A DNA stretch of 64,000 nucleotides from positions 1,178,001 through 1,242,000 of the forward strand of contig NW_020289976.1 in the NCBI RefSeq assembly GCF_003144245.1. The letters are read 5' to 3'. Below the pieces are notes generated by a model, which saw only the letters and a list, made by a program, of their open reading frames with translations, ran no database searches and was not told the origin of the DNA. Positions 29,490-40,423 of this stretch are shown piece by piece (the first letter of the stretch is position 1; every line of letters begins with the position of its first letter). Position numbers and translations under genes: made by a program. The DNA is from Jaminaea rosea (Eukaryota > Basidiomycota > Exobasidiomycetes > Microstromatales).

Positions 29490-30621
29490 GGTGAGGAGAA
29501 GGGGCGTGAACCGGGCGAGAGAAGGGTGGACAACGGAGTAGCCCGATGCAATGGGACGATGCGGCTTGGGTCGACAGGGGGCGCCTAACCGTAATGAATG
29601 GAAGCGACTGCGGGAAGAGCGGCTGGGGGTGGTGATTAAGCTGAGAAGCAGGACAGGTAGTCAACGAATGACGAGGAGGAGAATGCGGTTGAATGAGGAG
29701 GTGAAGAGAAATCAAAGTGGTAGCGTGCATCCACCACTCACGCTCGAGGCCTGTGACGTCCGTCTGCGGGGGCCCAAAGTCGGCAGCGGTGGTCTGTCGA
29801 AGGCCGCGCCCCTTCCCCCGCCCTCGTCTGCATGTCGACACTCGACAGAGCAAGCGCCTCTCCGCCTGCAGCGCTGCTGCCTTGAGTCGAGGGTGAGTGA
29901 GAGAGCAGCTATTGGTACGGCTGAGAGATGAGACGACTACGCCTACTTGTGTCGTCGATCAGCGTGTTCGTCGGCGTCTTCACCTGACGAAGAGAGGCCC
30001 GGACAGACGGCCCATGCTGAGGGGCGACAGTGCGATTGCGGTCACTTTGGCCGGTACAGGCTGGGAGTCAGGTCTGGCAGACTTTCGCGAAGCAAGACAT
30101 GTTAAGGCGCAACAGACTAATGCAGCTTCAAGTCGCAAGCACCTGACCTCGTTCAAAAGGCGTCTCATGCACTTTGACTTGGGTGCGAGAGAGAACAGCG
30201 ACGGATCTGGGGGATGCAACGGGACTCAGGCTGGGCTGTCCGACGCCAAGCTGCTTAACATTCAGGCTGAAATGGGCGCCCCTCAGCCTGTTCACCAGCA
30301 TTGACGCCGTCAAGTCGAGCTTCAGGAGCTCTCATGTCACGAGCCTTATCGCAGTAAGTGTCGTTCGCCGTATTGTGTGCCTTGGCGTGAGCTTGTCGCT
30401 CGCCCTCAGTCAGCCCCACACTCCAGACTCCGCTTCCCGCGCCCTGAATTGAGATGCGATGCGCTAGAGTCGACGCACTGTCGGGCGGCCATGCTCGTCT
30501 TGGGCTGACGGACAGCATAGTCTTATCGCCCGTCCTGTTCTCGCCGCAATCACCACTTTCAAAGTGACGCTCACCATCCTACCTACCTCTCCATCCATCA
30601 TCATCGTCAACACTTACCGCC
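29490..30621. promoter_or_regulatory. Divergent upstream region of GPI protein and amine oxidase genes
   Basis: 1.13 kb between divergent starts. The last ~80 bp before 30622 are CA/CT-rich, like a leader. No coding sequence, repeat or RNA gene is recognisable in the rest. Confidence 0.4.
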
Positions 30622-33135
30622 ATGTCACCAGTCAAGGTTCCGACCGCTGCAAAGCACCCGCTCGATGCGCCGAACGAGGATGAGATTCTCGCAGTTACGG
30701 CCACGATAAGGCCATATCTCGTTGAGAAGCACGGAGTCAAGGCTGTTCGTTTCCTCAATGTCATGCTCGCTGACCCGGAGAAGAATGCTGTCATTGAGGC
30801 AGGCCACTTCCCAGGAGGAGCCGCCAAGCAATCCACGTCAGGAAAGATTGAGAGGCAGTTCTGGGCGCACGTCGTTGACCTCGTAAAGGTGAGTAGCTGC
30901 GCGGAAGAGCCGGACAAGGAGGATGTCGTGCTGATGCTCGTCCTCTCTGTGCACTTGCAGGGCGACTCGTTCGAGCTCTTGGCTACTCTGGGAGCAGACG
31001 GTGTCTCGATCGCATCTGTTGAGAAGCTGCCTGAGGGCACACAGCCCTCGCTCACCATCGAGGAGCTTTGCTTGGCAGAAGAGAAGTGCCGTGCTGACCC
31101 GCGAGTGGTCAAGGTCGCTGCCGACGTTGGTGTACCTCCTGAGCAGTGAGTCGAGCGCACTGCGGCAGCAGTAGCAGCTGAGCTGACAATCTCTCACCCA
31201 TACCTCGCAGACTCTATTGCGACGGTTGGAGCATTGGCTGGGACTCGCGCTTCCCTGGCAAGCGCCTGCAGCAATGCATCTGCTACCAGCGCCTCGGTCC
31301 TGACGAGCACCTCTACGCTCATCCACTCGACTTTATGCCCATCCTCGACTGCAACACGGGAGAGGTGCTCGCCATCGACTTCCCGGCCCACCGTGTTGGC
31401 AAGGGCGGCGCTCTGACGGCTGACTCGACCGAGGAGCCCAAGGAGGTGAGGCTGAAAGCACTGCCTGCGTAAAGAGAAGCACCGCTGACGCCCTCGATGC
31501 CCCACACAGATCTCCTTCGACCCACCCACGACCCGTCATCGTATTCCGCCTCCCCGCGACAACCACAACTACCTCCCTCATCTTGCCAACTCCAGCCCCC
31601 TCCACGATGGCAACAAGCCTATCGAGATGCGCAAGGACCTCAAGCCTCTGAGCGTCGTTCAGCCGGAGGGCGTCTCTTTCAAGCTCGATGGGCAAGTGTT
31701 GACCTGGCAGAAGTGGCGCCTTCACCTTGCATTCAACCCTCGCGAGGGTGTGGTACTCAGCACAATCAGCTACGCAGATGACGAGGCTGCTGGGGCTAGC
31801 AAGGCATCGCCCAAGGAGAGGCCACTCTTCTACCGTCTCTCGCTGTCCGAGATGGTCGTGCCTTATGCTGAGGTGAGTCTGAGCGGTATCAGATTGTCAT
31901 GCCCGCAGAGACTGACATCGGCGAGAGTAGAGCACTGCTCCACACTATCGTAAATTCGCATTCGACGTGGGAGAGTACGGCTTGGGCTTCCTTGCCAACT
32001 CTCTCTCGCTCGGATGTGACTGCCTTGGTTCCATTCAGTACATGGACGGCTGCTTCGTCAAGCACGACGGTACAGTGGAGACGATCAAGAATGCCATCTG
32101 CATCCACGAAGAGGACACTGGTCTGATGTGGAAGCACTCCGACTATCGCCCGGGCGGTCATGCTCACAATGTACGAGGCAGGAAGCTGGTCATCTCCATG
32201 GTATGCACCGTGGCCAATTACGAGTACCAGATCAACTGGTCCTTCCATCTCGACGGCAACATCGAGCTCGAGATCAAGCTTACGGGTATTCTGAACCTCT
32301 ACCTTCTCGACAAGGGAGAGTCGCCCGCTGGCTTCGGCACAGAAGTCGCACCGCAGATCAATGCGCACTACCACCAGCACCTCTTCAGCTTGCGCGTCGA
32401 CCCTCACATCGACGGGCCGCTCAACAGTGTCCAAGAGCAGGAGATCGTCTCTCTCCCTGCAGACCCCAAGACCAACTGGGCAGGCAACGCCTTCACCACC
32501 CGCAAGCGCATCCTCGCCACGTCTGGAGAGGCAGTACGAGACGCCAATGCGCACGATGAGCGCAGCTGGTCCTTCGTAAACGAGTCGGTCAAGCACTACT
32601 CCAGCGGCATGCCCGTGGGCTACAAGGTTGTCACCTCAGCGATGCCTCGCCTCTACGCTCAGCCGGACAGTCTCGTCGCTCGTCGTGCGCCCTTCGCTAC
32701 CCACCACATGTGGACTGTGCCCTACGCTGAGGGGAGGAACTACTCGGCAGGCAGGTACCCAGTGCAGTCGAGAGTGATCCCTAAGGACTCGGTAGCCGGG
32801 TGGGTCGGAGACGGGAAGGACAAGATCGCCAACGAGGACATTGTCTCCTTCCTGACGGTGGGAACTACGCACGTGTGAGTATGCGGAGAGCCTTGGAAAG
32901 GAGCTGAACTGACCACCTTCGTCTCCTACCTCTTCCTGCGACCTCGCAATGCTCCAGACCTCGTCCGGAGGACTTTCCCATCATGCCAGCGGAAGCAGTA
33001 AAGGTAACCTTGAAGCCCATAGGGTTCTTCGCTCGCAACCCTGCCCTCGATGTCCCCGCTGCGAAGGACGCGAAGTCGGTGAACGCGCAAGCTGCGGCGA
33101 CGAACGGGTCCAACGGCTCGGCGTGCTGCCAGTGA
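30622..33135 (+). CDS. Copper amine oxidase (6 exons)
   Basis: Topaquinone/copper enzyme that oxidises primary amines to aldehyde, ammonia and H2O2, letting fungi use amines as nitrogen sources, often in peroxisomes. Exons are 30622-30888, 30961-31145, 31211-31445, 31510-31872, 31931-32874 and 32958-33135. Introns are 72, 65, 64, 58 and 83 bp, all GT..AG, and the joins keep frame through 723 residues. The cofactor tyrosine lies in TVANYEYQINW. The catalytic-base region is YMDGCFVKHDG, and copper His are in HYHQHLFSLRVDP plus a later His in exon 5-6 (HVPRPEDFPIMP). The C-terminus ends GSACCQ, so no SKL-type PTS1 is present and location is uncertain. Intron 1 has no in-frame stop. Confidence 0.93.
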
Positions 33136-33298
33136 GGCGCGCATCTTCGAGGGGCCACTGGATTCAGCTTCACTTTCCTCGCCGAGCTTGTCTCTTTAGC
33201 TGTTTTCTCCCACCTCACGATCAAAAACATTCGCGATGAGCTTCGACATGGCCTGCGGGTCGTCATTTGCGCCGCTACTCATTGACATTGACAGCTTT

Positions 33299-34483
33299 TC
33301 ATTCTTTGAGCTTTGCGATCTCGCCCGGCTTGACTTGACAGCACCCTCCCACCCAAACTCCCCTCCATCTCGGGCACGCCTCCTCTGCCACCCTGCGGAG
33401 CGACTGCGCCCAGCTCTGCTTCCCCGATGAAGCCGCTGCTGGTGGCAGCCAACAACGATTGATCCCGTCCCACGTGAGGCCGCCGTCTGGGTACAGCTGG
33501 GCGAGACGGGAGCAGCTATGTCAGTGAGTGAGATGAGGGGAAGCAAGGAGGGTTCGGGCTCACGAAGAGATGCAGGTGTTTCGAGCCTGCCGAGGAGTCG
33601 ATCTCGCTGAGCTGCCGCATGACCTTCTCGAGGATGAACATCTTTGTACAGTTGACACCCAACCCTGCTATAGGCCATTTGCTGTGCTGCTGATTTGCAA
33701 CAAGTGATACGACGTCCTTGACCCCATGCTTACCGCCATTGCCGGGCAGCTGACCGTCGGCTTCTGGTGGGAAGACGAAGCTAATGTACGCGGCGGGTAG
33801 CTTTCTCTCCGCCTTTTGCTCCCTCGCGACCGCCTCGAGCGCATGAAGGATCGCCTGCGCCTCGTCTAGTCGCGGAATAGTCTCAAATGCGACAAGGTCG
33901 ACGTCCGAGTCGAAGCATAGGCTTGTCATGGCCTGCCGCAGCCGGTGCGCGTGGAAGTCGGCCAAGTCGACAGCGGACGGGTAATCGCCGGTGTCTTTGG
34001 GTGCACGAGGGGGTCAGCATATCTCTCATGAGGCAATCTCTCGCGGTGCTCACACTCTGCGCCGTTAGCCAAAGCCGCTCCGTACGGTCCGAGTGACAGG
34101 CTAACTAATGCCCTTCGGCCCGTCTTCTCGCAGTGTTCTTTTCTTGCCTCCGCAGCAAGCCTGATTGCCTCGCCCATCAAGCCCTGGACTTCCCCTGCTT
34201 CTGCTTCTGACCCGCCGAGCGCCTTGTGCCACGCCAGGTCGCAGAGCTGATACGTCATCGTGCCCACCACATCGGCTCCCGCAGCCAAAAAGTCGGCATG
34301 CACCCGCCTGATCGCCTCGCGACCTTTCCCACCGTCTTCCTTGCTTGCTAGGAGGCCGGCAGACCAACGTGGGCCAGAAAGGTCGAGGCCCTGCGACTCA
34401 AGGTGGGTGGCCTGACCGCCGTCCAGGATGCCGATGCGTCCCCGGCGCAAAGTCAGGATGTCGTCGAGCGCCGTCGTAGCCAT
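33299..34483 (-). CDS. Homocysteine S-methyltransferase (3 exons)
   Basis: Zinc enzyme transferring a methyl group from S-methylmethionine or AdoMet to homocysteine (MHT1/SAM4-type). Exons on the minus strand are 34054-34483, 33564-33994 and 33299-33496. Introns of 59 and 67 bp start GTGAGC and end AAAG or CCCAG. The start at 34483 (MATTALDDILTLRRG) leads into GILDGGQATHLESQGLDL. Then come ADVVGTMTYQ, LSLGPYGAALANGAEY and TGDYPSA across the first splice. The first zinc Cys is in GLGVNCTK. After the second splice the frame gives LYPDGGLTWDG and the double-Cys zinc motif VGGCCQVKPGEIAKL before the stop. The product is 352 residues, normal length. Both splices are needed to reach the conserved GGCC end. 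Confidence 0.92.
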
Positions 34484-34710
34484 GGCGTCGGCGTAGCGGT
34501 TGCGGTTGAACGAAATCTGCGCACGGCCTTGCACTCAATTGCTGGTTCCGCCCTTGCCTGTCGTGTGCCGAGCCCCGCGCAAGCCCGTTCCGGCTCAGAC
34601 TCAGCTGCAGGGCCGCCTCCATTTGCCGGTCGAGGACTGCATTTATTCATTCATCCGCTTCCAATTGATTCATTCTCATCTTCCTCCACCACTACGACCC
34701 GCGTCCCGCA

Positions 34711-36513
34711 ATGGCAGACGATGGTGGCCCTTCAAACGCCATTGCGAGCTCAAGTCGCAATTCCTTGGACCACTTCTGGTCACAAGCTGCCTCAGATGCG
34801 CATCCACGCATCAGCCAAATCCGTCGGCGTCTGCCACACTTCCCCTCAGCCCCTCTGCGGATCCAACGCGTCTCCCAACTGGACGCCGAGCTGCTTGACG
34901 AAGAGCTCCTCACCCTCCTCTTTGAGCCTGTCAAGACATCGCTTGCTCAGATCAAGAATACGTTGCCCGATCGGATAGAGCCCGAACTGCTCGCGCTACT
35001 CAAGCTCGTCTTGTTCAAGTACAGCGTCTGGGACAATGGTGCAAGTTACGGAGCCATGCTGCAGAACTTGCGGTACAGAAATGAATGGGCGCATCGTGGT
35101 GGCTTGCAGTCCACTTTCCTCTCTGCACCGCTGTCCAAGGTCCAGCTGGCTTTATACCCTCTCTTGACCATCGGAGTCCCCTATGCATACGCCCGTCTCT
35201 CGAGACATATGACCTCTCTTTCCTTCTCGTCAATGCCGGCGAACGACCCGCGACGCCTTCTCTGGTCTATGGTGGACAAGCTACAACGCTTGCACGAGGG
35301 TCTCGCTCTCGTCAACTTTGCGGCTTTTTTGTCGGATGGCAAATACCGCACCATCACTGACCGAATGCTGGGGATGCGCCTTACCTACGCGGAACGGACG
35401 CTCAATCGCAACGTCTCATTCGAGTTCCTCAACCGACAACTCGTATGGCATGCATTCACAGAGTTTCTCCTCTTCCTTCTGCCCATCATCCGACCCAAGC
35501 GCTTGCTCAGGAGGCTACTGAGGTTGCCGACCCACCCGCGGATCCTCGCCTTTTGGCTCGCCGTCTTGCCACGATGGTTTGCGGCGCGAGTCGGCCTGTA
35601 CAGGGATGCCATCTCTGGTCGACCGAGATATCGTTTGCCCTTTCGCCTACCCACCTCCGCGAGCAAAGGCGATGCCTCGTCGAAGGGAGCGGGCAAGTAC
35701 TCCCACCTGCCGGAAGGTATCTGCCCCATCTGCTGGCAACGAGTGGAATCGGAAACGTCCTCGACCTCCCCTGTTGGGTCATCTTTGGGAAACGTCGGCA
35801 TCCCTTCCTCTGATCCTCTTGATCCCTCATCCAGCGCTCTAGCCCCATCGACCTCACAACAGAATACTCTAGCCTCCTCAAACGCCTCTGCCACTCGACG
35901 GGAGTACCACAACGCTTCCCGCTCTTTCGGTGTGAGCAACGACGGAGTGCCATATGCAAATGCCCTGCTACACAATGCGTATAGGGCCAAGCCTTGTGGG
36001 TGCGAGTATTGCTACGTGTGCCTGGCGGAGAAGCTCTTGAGTGAGGAGGCAGGAGAGGAATTGGAAGACTCCATGGCGGCTGCGGGTGCGGTTGGGCAGG
36101 AGGAAGGCGAGTCCAATGGCGGACGAGGAGAGAAGGGGAAGGCAAAGGGGAAAGGAAAGGCGAAGCAGGTAGCTAGTCAAGATCGGGGGATCGGGGCGTG
36201 GGATTGCTTGCGATGTGGCGCAAAGGTGAGGGGAATGGAGAGGGTCGTTGCGATTGATGACAACGACGACGAGGAAAAGGCGCCTGAGAGGCCGACGGCA
36301 AGACGCAGAAGATCGTCATCGTCGTCGTCATCATCGTCTTCGCGGTCCTCCTCATCGTCCTCATCGACCACGCCCTCATCAACAGCCTCACGCGAGGCCA
36401 TGCGTGAGAAAGCGGCAGCAGCGGCCTCTGCGAGAAGAGCGCCGCCAGAGCCGGTGGACGACGATGGTGATGATGACGATGCAGAGCTGGACATTGGCGA
36501 GCTCACGAGATAG
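34711..36513 (+). CDS. PEX2: Peroxin-2 (PEX2), RING ubiquitin ligase of peroxisome import
   Basis: Membrane subunit of the PEX2-PEX10-PEX12 complex that ubiquitinates the receptor PEX5. It is a single exon of 600 residues. The N-terminal membrane domain has family blocks RVSQLDAELLDEELLTLLF, LLALLKLVLFKYSVWD, LQNLRYRNEW and LTYAERTLNRNVSFEFLNRQ, followed by hydrophobic FTEFLLFLLPIIRPKRL. The RING is recognisable but spread out: ICPICWQRVE, then about 90 residues of Ser/Asn-rich sequence, then KPCGCEYCYVCL, then about 60 residues, then WDCLRCGAKVRG. The fourth ligand position is Cys rather than His. A poly-Ser and acidic tail (~residues 515-600) looks disordered. It is divergent from the methyltransferase and convergent with the GGT gene at a gap of only 96 bp. 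Confidence 0.9.
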   Translation: MADDGGPSNAIASSSRNSLDHFWSQAASDAHPRISQIRRRLPHFPSAPLRIQRVSQLDAELLDEELLTLLFEPVKTSLAQIKNTLPDRIEPELLALLKLVLFKYSVWDNGASYGAMLQNLRYRNEWAHRGGLQSTFLSAPLSKVQLALYPLLTIGVPYAYARLSRHMTSLSFSSMPANDPRRLLWSMVDKLQRLHEGLALVNFAAFLSDGKYRTITDRMLGMRLTYAERTLNRNVSFEFLNRQLVWHAFTEFLLFLLPIIRPKRLLRRLLRLPTHPRILAFWLAVLPRWFAARVGLYRDAISGRPRYRLPFRLPTSASKGDASSKGAGKYSHLPEGICPICWQRVESETSSTSPVGSSLGNVGIPSSDPLDPSSSALAPSTSQQNTLASSNASATRREYHNASRSFGVSNDGVPYANALLHNAYRAKPCGCEYCYVCLAEKLLSEEAGEELEDSMAAAGAVGQEEGESNGGRGEKGKAKGKGKAKQVASQDRGIGAWDCLRCGAKVRGMERVVAIDDNDDEEKAPERPTARRRRSSSSSSSSSSRSSSSSSSTTPSSTASREAMREKAAAAASARRAPPEPVDDDGDDDDAELDIGELTR

Positions 36514-36609
36514 CAATACATCGCGCGGCACGCTTTTTCACAAGCTCAGCAAAAGGCAATGGTTGGCAGAAGTCGTATACAACAGGGTCCATGTCTGCGT
36601 CTCCCTTCC

Positions 36610-38631
36610 TCAATACGCGGCAGCCCACCCTGCTTTCCTCGAGTCGCTACTCGCCAGATACGTGACCTCTTGACTCTCCTTTCCGTCACGCCGCGCCTGC
36701 ACCCCCTGCACACTCGCATAGCCCAAGTTGATATCGTCGATTTTCAACTGATGCCCGCGTGCCCTTAACCCTTCATCGAGCTCATACTCGTCAAATGTAG
36801 ACTCCACTGCCACTACATCGGGCAAGAGCTGATGATGAAGCCTGGGAGCCTCAATGGCCTGCGAGAGGTCCATGCCCTTGATGTCCATGTTGAGTAGCGT
36901 GGAAAGGACGGACGTGGGTATCCTTGACCCGCCCGCAGCCCCGAGGAGGACCTGGAAGCGACCCTGCGCATCCTCGATCACCACAGGCGACATGCTCGAC
37001 AATGGTCGCTTGCCCGGCTGCGGATAGTTGTACGGGCTCGGGTAGAGGCCAAACGCATTGGGCGTGCCAGGCGTAGATGTGTCGTCCATTTCGTCGTTGA
37101 AGATAACGCCCGTCTCCGGGTCCATCACCTGCGAGCCAAAGATGAGATTGACTGTGCTCGTGATCCCCACAGCCATACCACTCGAATCGACTGCCGAGAT
37201 GTGCGTTGTTCCATGATCCTCCGGAACGTCAAAGAGGGGAGCGTAGTGATCGATGGGGAAAGTACGGGTGTCATCGACCTTCTTTGCCAGCTGATAGGCG
37301 CGGCGCTGTGTTGGGATCTGGGCGATCTCGGCCAGAGCTGACTGGTTGAGATAGGCAGGGTCGCCAAGACGGGTGCGGGCTGCATAGCCGTGCTTGAAGA
37401 CTTCGACCAGCCTGTGGGCCCAAAGAGCGCGGCGAGCGGCGTCCTTGTCACCTTGTGAGCCGTGTTGCTCGTGGTGTCGCTCTTCCTCGATGCCCAGACG
37501 ACGGAGCAGGTTCATCATCCCGAGTAAGACGGGCCCGCTAGTAGGTGCCGGGCTTGTCCAAACCCTACGCCCGTCCAGCCATGTCCCATTAATTGCCTTC
37601 CTGACCTCGATGCGATAGTCCTGCAGATCCTCCGTGGTCAGGATCCCTCCCGCAGCCTGCACTTTCTTCACCATCGCCTCCGCCATCTCCCCCTCGTAGA
37701 AGGCCTGCGCTCCGTGTTGCGCAATAGCTTCCAATGTCCTCGCGTACGCCGGTCGCCTGATCGTATCCCCCTCCTTGAGGAACCCGCCCGTCTCTGCATC
37801 CAGGAAAATGTCGGCCCACTCCTTCTTCTCAGGCATGAAGCCGCCAAAGTAGCCCAGTCTCCTCGCCAACTCCTTCCCGACCTTTGCCTCTTTAGCCAAC
37901 TGGATGCTGGGTTGCAGAAGATCCTCCCACTCCAGCTTTCCCCAACGTCTCCAAATCTCCTCCAACCCTTTGAGCTCCCCAGGTACTCCCACGGCCAAGC
38001 CGCCAAACTTGGCCTTCTCGGTAGCACCATGGAACATTTCCTCGAATGCCGCAGCCGGAGCTTGTTCTCTGAAATCTATTACCACATGCTCCGTGCCTGC
38101 TTGAGACGGATTCTCCTCTGGAGCAGGCGCGCGAATGAGGGCGAAGCCGCCCCCTCCAATGCCGCTTGAGAACATGTTCAATACACCGACGCAGAGGGTC
38201 GCCCCTACAGCTGCATCAGCTGCTGAACCGCCTTTTTGAAGCAAAGCTGTGCCAATTTCTGAGCATTGTCTATTCTCTGCGGCTACAGCTCCGTGCTTGC
38301 CCTCGAGTAGGTTGGGCGGGTTGAGCCGACCGCGATCATCGAGCGGGGGAAGGGGAGGCTTCGAGGGGGGACGGGAGTCCTCTGCATTACCTCGATACGA
38401 GAAGACGAGGACCAACAAGGCGACGAAGAGGAGGGCGAGTAGACCGATGAGGCCGCGTAGCAAGAGTTGCGGACGCTTACCCCAGTCGACAAAGGTGGCG
38501 CGGCGTGCACTGCTTCGTCTTCGTCGGAGGGCCGTTGCTGTTGGTGGGGAGAGGAGGGGCGTCTCCTCGTCTACTACGACGTCGTTGCGCTGATCATGCT
38601 GTGTTGGGGTCGAGGGGCCGAGAGCAGCCAT
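36610..38631 (-). CDS. ECM38: Gamma-glutamyltransferase (type II membrane protein)
   Basis: Breaks down glutathione by gamma-glutamyl transfer or hydrolysis, probably at the vacuole. The ATG at 38631 gives 673 residues; the frame further upstream begins with TTG. A short cytosolic N-terminus with an acidic leucine motif (DEETPLL) precedes one TM segment (LLLRGLIGLLALLFVALLVL, ~residues 55-78). The family core follows: GAVAAENRQCSEIGTALLQK, GGSAADAAVGATLCVGV and SSGIGGGGFALI. The autoprocessing site is DHGTTHISAVD, with the nucleophile Thr codon at 37207-37209. Later blocks are FNDEMDD and PGKRPLSSMSPVV, and the glycine loop is GAAGGSRIPTSVL. Everything needed for maturation into two subunits is present. 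Confidence 0.94.
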   Translation of the reverse strand: MAALGPSTPTQHDQRNDVVVDEETPLLSPPTATALRRRRSSARRATFVDWGKRPQLLLRGLIGLLALLFVALLVLVFSYRGNAEDSRPPSKPPLPPLDDRGRLNPPNLLEGKHGAVAAENRQCSEIGTALLQKGGSAADAAVGATLCVGVLNMFSSGIGGGGFALIRAPAPEENPSQAGTEHVVIDFREQAPAAAFEEMFHGATEKAKFGGLAVGVPGELKGLEEIWRRWGKLEWEDLLQPSIQLAKEAKVGKELARRLGYFGGFMPEKKEWADIFLDAETGGFLKEGDTIRRPAYARTLEAIAQHGAQAFYEGEMAEAMVKKVQAAGGILTTEDLQDYRIEVRKAINGTWLDGRRVWTSPAPTSGPVLLGMMNLLRRLGIEEERHHEQHGSQGDKDAARRALWAHRLVEVFKHGYAARTRLGDPAYLNQSALAEIAQIPTQRRAYQLAKKVDDTRTFPIDHYAPLFDVPEDHGTTHISAVDSSGMAVGITSTVNLIFGSQVMDPETGVIFNDEMDDTSTPGTPNAFGLYPSPYNYPQPGKRPLSSMSPVVIEDAQGRFQVLLGAAGGSRIPTSVLSTLLNMDIKGMDLSQAIEAPRLHHQLLPDVVAVESTFDEYELDEGLRARGHQLKIDDINLGYASVQGVQARRDGKESQEVTYLASSDSRKAGWAAAY

Positions 38632-38941
38632 TGCTGGCTGCGAGGATGGATGCTTGGATCGGAGTGGAACAGCACGAGGTCGAGTGGAGTGAGAAGAAAG
38701 GAGGAGAGAGGGGCTCAATCAACGGATGCGCAGGGTCCGGCGAGCCAACGGAGATACGCCATTGTCAGGTGCGGACAGAGGCGTGTCCGTCGACGTCTCG
38801 TCAGCCGCCGGCAATGGATTCGCTCTGCTGCGCATCCAGCCTTCCCGACTTCCTTGCCACGCCCTTACCATCAGCATACAACGGACGATGGAGCCGCCGC
38901 ATAGATAGCTATTCTGACACTTCACGGAGAGGAAGCGCAAC
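38632..38941. promoter_or_regulatory. Short divergent promoter (GGT / G-patch gene)
   Basis: 310 bp separate the two divergent start codons, so the promoters must overlap or abut. No specific binding site could be named. Confidence 0.45.
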
Positions 38942-40423
38942 ATGGCAACACAAGCCTTTGTCATCCGAGCCAGTCCACCGCCGCGATCTTTCGAGGATGA
39001 CGCGGATGAGGCGGCGAGGCGATCCGCCAAGTGCGGCCTCGGACGTCGTTCCAACGCCGTACCCACGTCCAATGGCAAGCCGCGATTCGTAAGGGAGTCC
39101 AAGGCCAGTGAAGCTTGGAGCGGCGACTGGACGCGAAGCGAGGACCAAGACGGCGAGGTGGCAGAGGCGGCCACACGGGATGAGGTGACGGGAGACAAAG
39201 GAGGGAGCGAGCCAACCGCTCCAGTAGCAGAGGTCGCGTCAGCAGAGACCAATAGCATGGCCTCCCTCTACGCACAGCTAGCCTCTCAGATCGCCTCTAC
39301 CGCTCAGGAACCTTCATCTCCAACCCAGCCACCACCACGCCCAGCGCTCAAACCTCGCGTCTTGACTAAGCGTAAGCGTACAGCTGACCAGAGCAGCGAT
39401 TGGTTCATTGCAAAAGCTACAGAGCAAATGAGCAAGGAGGACAGGCGGCGCGATGAGCAGCGGCGAAAGGAGCAACTGCGTCAGATGACCCAGCAGAGGG
39501 AGGGAGAGCAGCGAGAGGACGTCCAGCTCATCGCTACTACGCAGGCCAGCGCCGAGACGTCTACGAGTATCGCACCGCCCTCGCTGGCAACACATCAACC
39601 ACGCGCCTCTTCTGTCCAGCCGTGTCCCACCTGCTCGCAGCTTCTCCCGACACCCTGTCCCGCACCCATCCTCCGCGCCCACTTGAACAGCATAGCCCAT
39701 CGCATGGCCCAATCCACCCCTTCCTCGCCCGCACCATCATCAACCACTGGCACAAGCAAGATAGCCTCAGCCAGCCCACCTCTGCCAAAGCTCTATATCG
39801 ACTCTTCCAACTCTGGGTATCAAGCCCTGCAAGCCATGGGATGGAGGGAAGGACTGGGAGTAGGGGAGGAGCAGTGGCGCCTGGCGGGGGAGAGAGCTGC
39901 ACTGGAAGAGGCGAGGAGGATAAAAGAGGAAGAGAAGGAGGAGAGCGAGAGAAGACGCAAGCAAAGTGAGATGGTGATCGTGGTGGACAACGATGATGAG
40001 GAAGCCCAACAAGATGTTCTGTTCGGCCCGCTCCAAGGTGAGGAGCACCAGCAGCGTAGCGTCAGCGTCAAGCCTACCCATACTGCATCTCCTTCGCCGC
40101 CCTCTGCTGCCCTTGACGAGCAAAATCCAGAGAAGGACTCATCATCAACGACCGGTCCATACAGCGCTCCTCGTCCCGCGCCCCTCCTCGAACCCATCGC
40201 TGTTCAACTCAAGCGCGACAGACTTGGACTCGGCAAATTGCGCGCCTCAACGGGACGAGACTACCCTACACTGGGCGCTAGTGCGAGCTCTAGCATCAGG
40301 GGCAGCAAGCAAGATGGGCGCAAGGAGATGGAGAAGGACCAGGTCAGGAAGCGTCGTGATATTGTTAAGCAGCACGAGAGGGAGAGGAGGGAGTGGTTGG
40401 AGTTGAGAGGCAGCTTGAATTGA
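38942..40423 (+). CDS. G-patch protein, GPANK1-like
   Basis: Putative nuclear RNA-binding or helicase-cofactor protein of 493 residues. It opens MATQAFVIRASPPPRSFED. The middle has KRTADQSSDWFIAKATEQM and charged helices. A likely zinc knuckle follows, CPTCSQLLPTPCPAPILRAH with a later H (NSIAHR). Next comes the G-patch (~residues 290-440): SGYQALQAMGWREGLGVGE, interrupted by a ~100-residue acidic/Ser-rich insertion, then PIAVQLKRDRLGLGK, the usual G-patch end. A basic/acidic helix closes the protein (KRRDIVKQHERERREWLELR). The zinc-finger-then-split-G-patch order resembles GPANK1-type proteins, but no ankyrin repeats are seen. It is intronless and convergent with ARS2 at 222 bp. Confidence 0.78.
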   Translation: MATQAFVIRASPPPRSFEDDADEAARRSAKCGLGRRSNAVPTSNGKPRFVRESKASEAWSGDWTRSEDQDGEVAEAATRDEVTGDKGGSEPTAPVAEVASAETNSMASLYAQLASQIASTAQEPSSPTQPPPRPALKPRVLTKRKRTADQSSDWFIAKATEQMSKEDRRRDEQRRKEQLRQMTQQREGEQREDVQLIATTQASAETSTSIAPPSLATHQPRASSVQPCPTCSQLLPTPCPAPILRAHLNSIAHRMAQSTPSSPAPSSTTGTSKIASASPPLPKLYIDSSNSGYQALQAMGWREGLGVGEEQWRLAGERAALEEARRIKEEEKEESERRRKQSEMVIVVDNDDEEAQQDVLFGPLQGEEHQQRSVSVKPTHTASPSPPSAALDEQNPEKDSSSTTGPYSAPRPAPLLEPIAVQLKRDRLGLGKLRASTGRDYPTLGASASSSIRGSKQDGRKEMEKDQVRKRRDIVKQHERERREWLELRGSLN

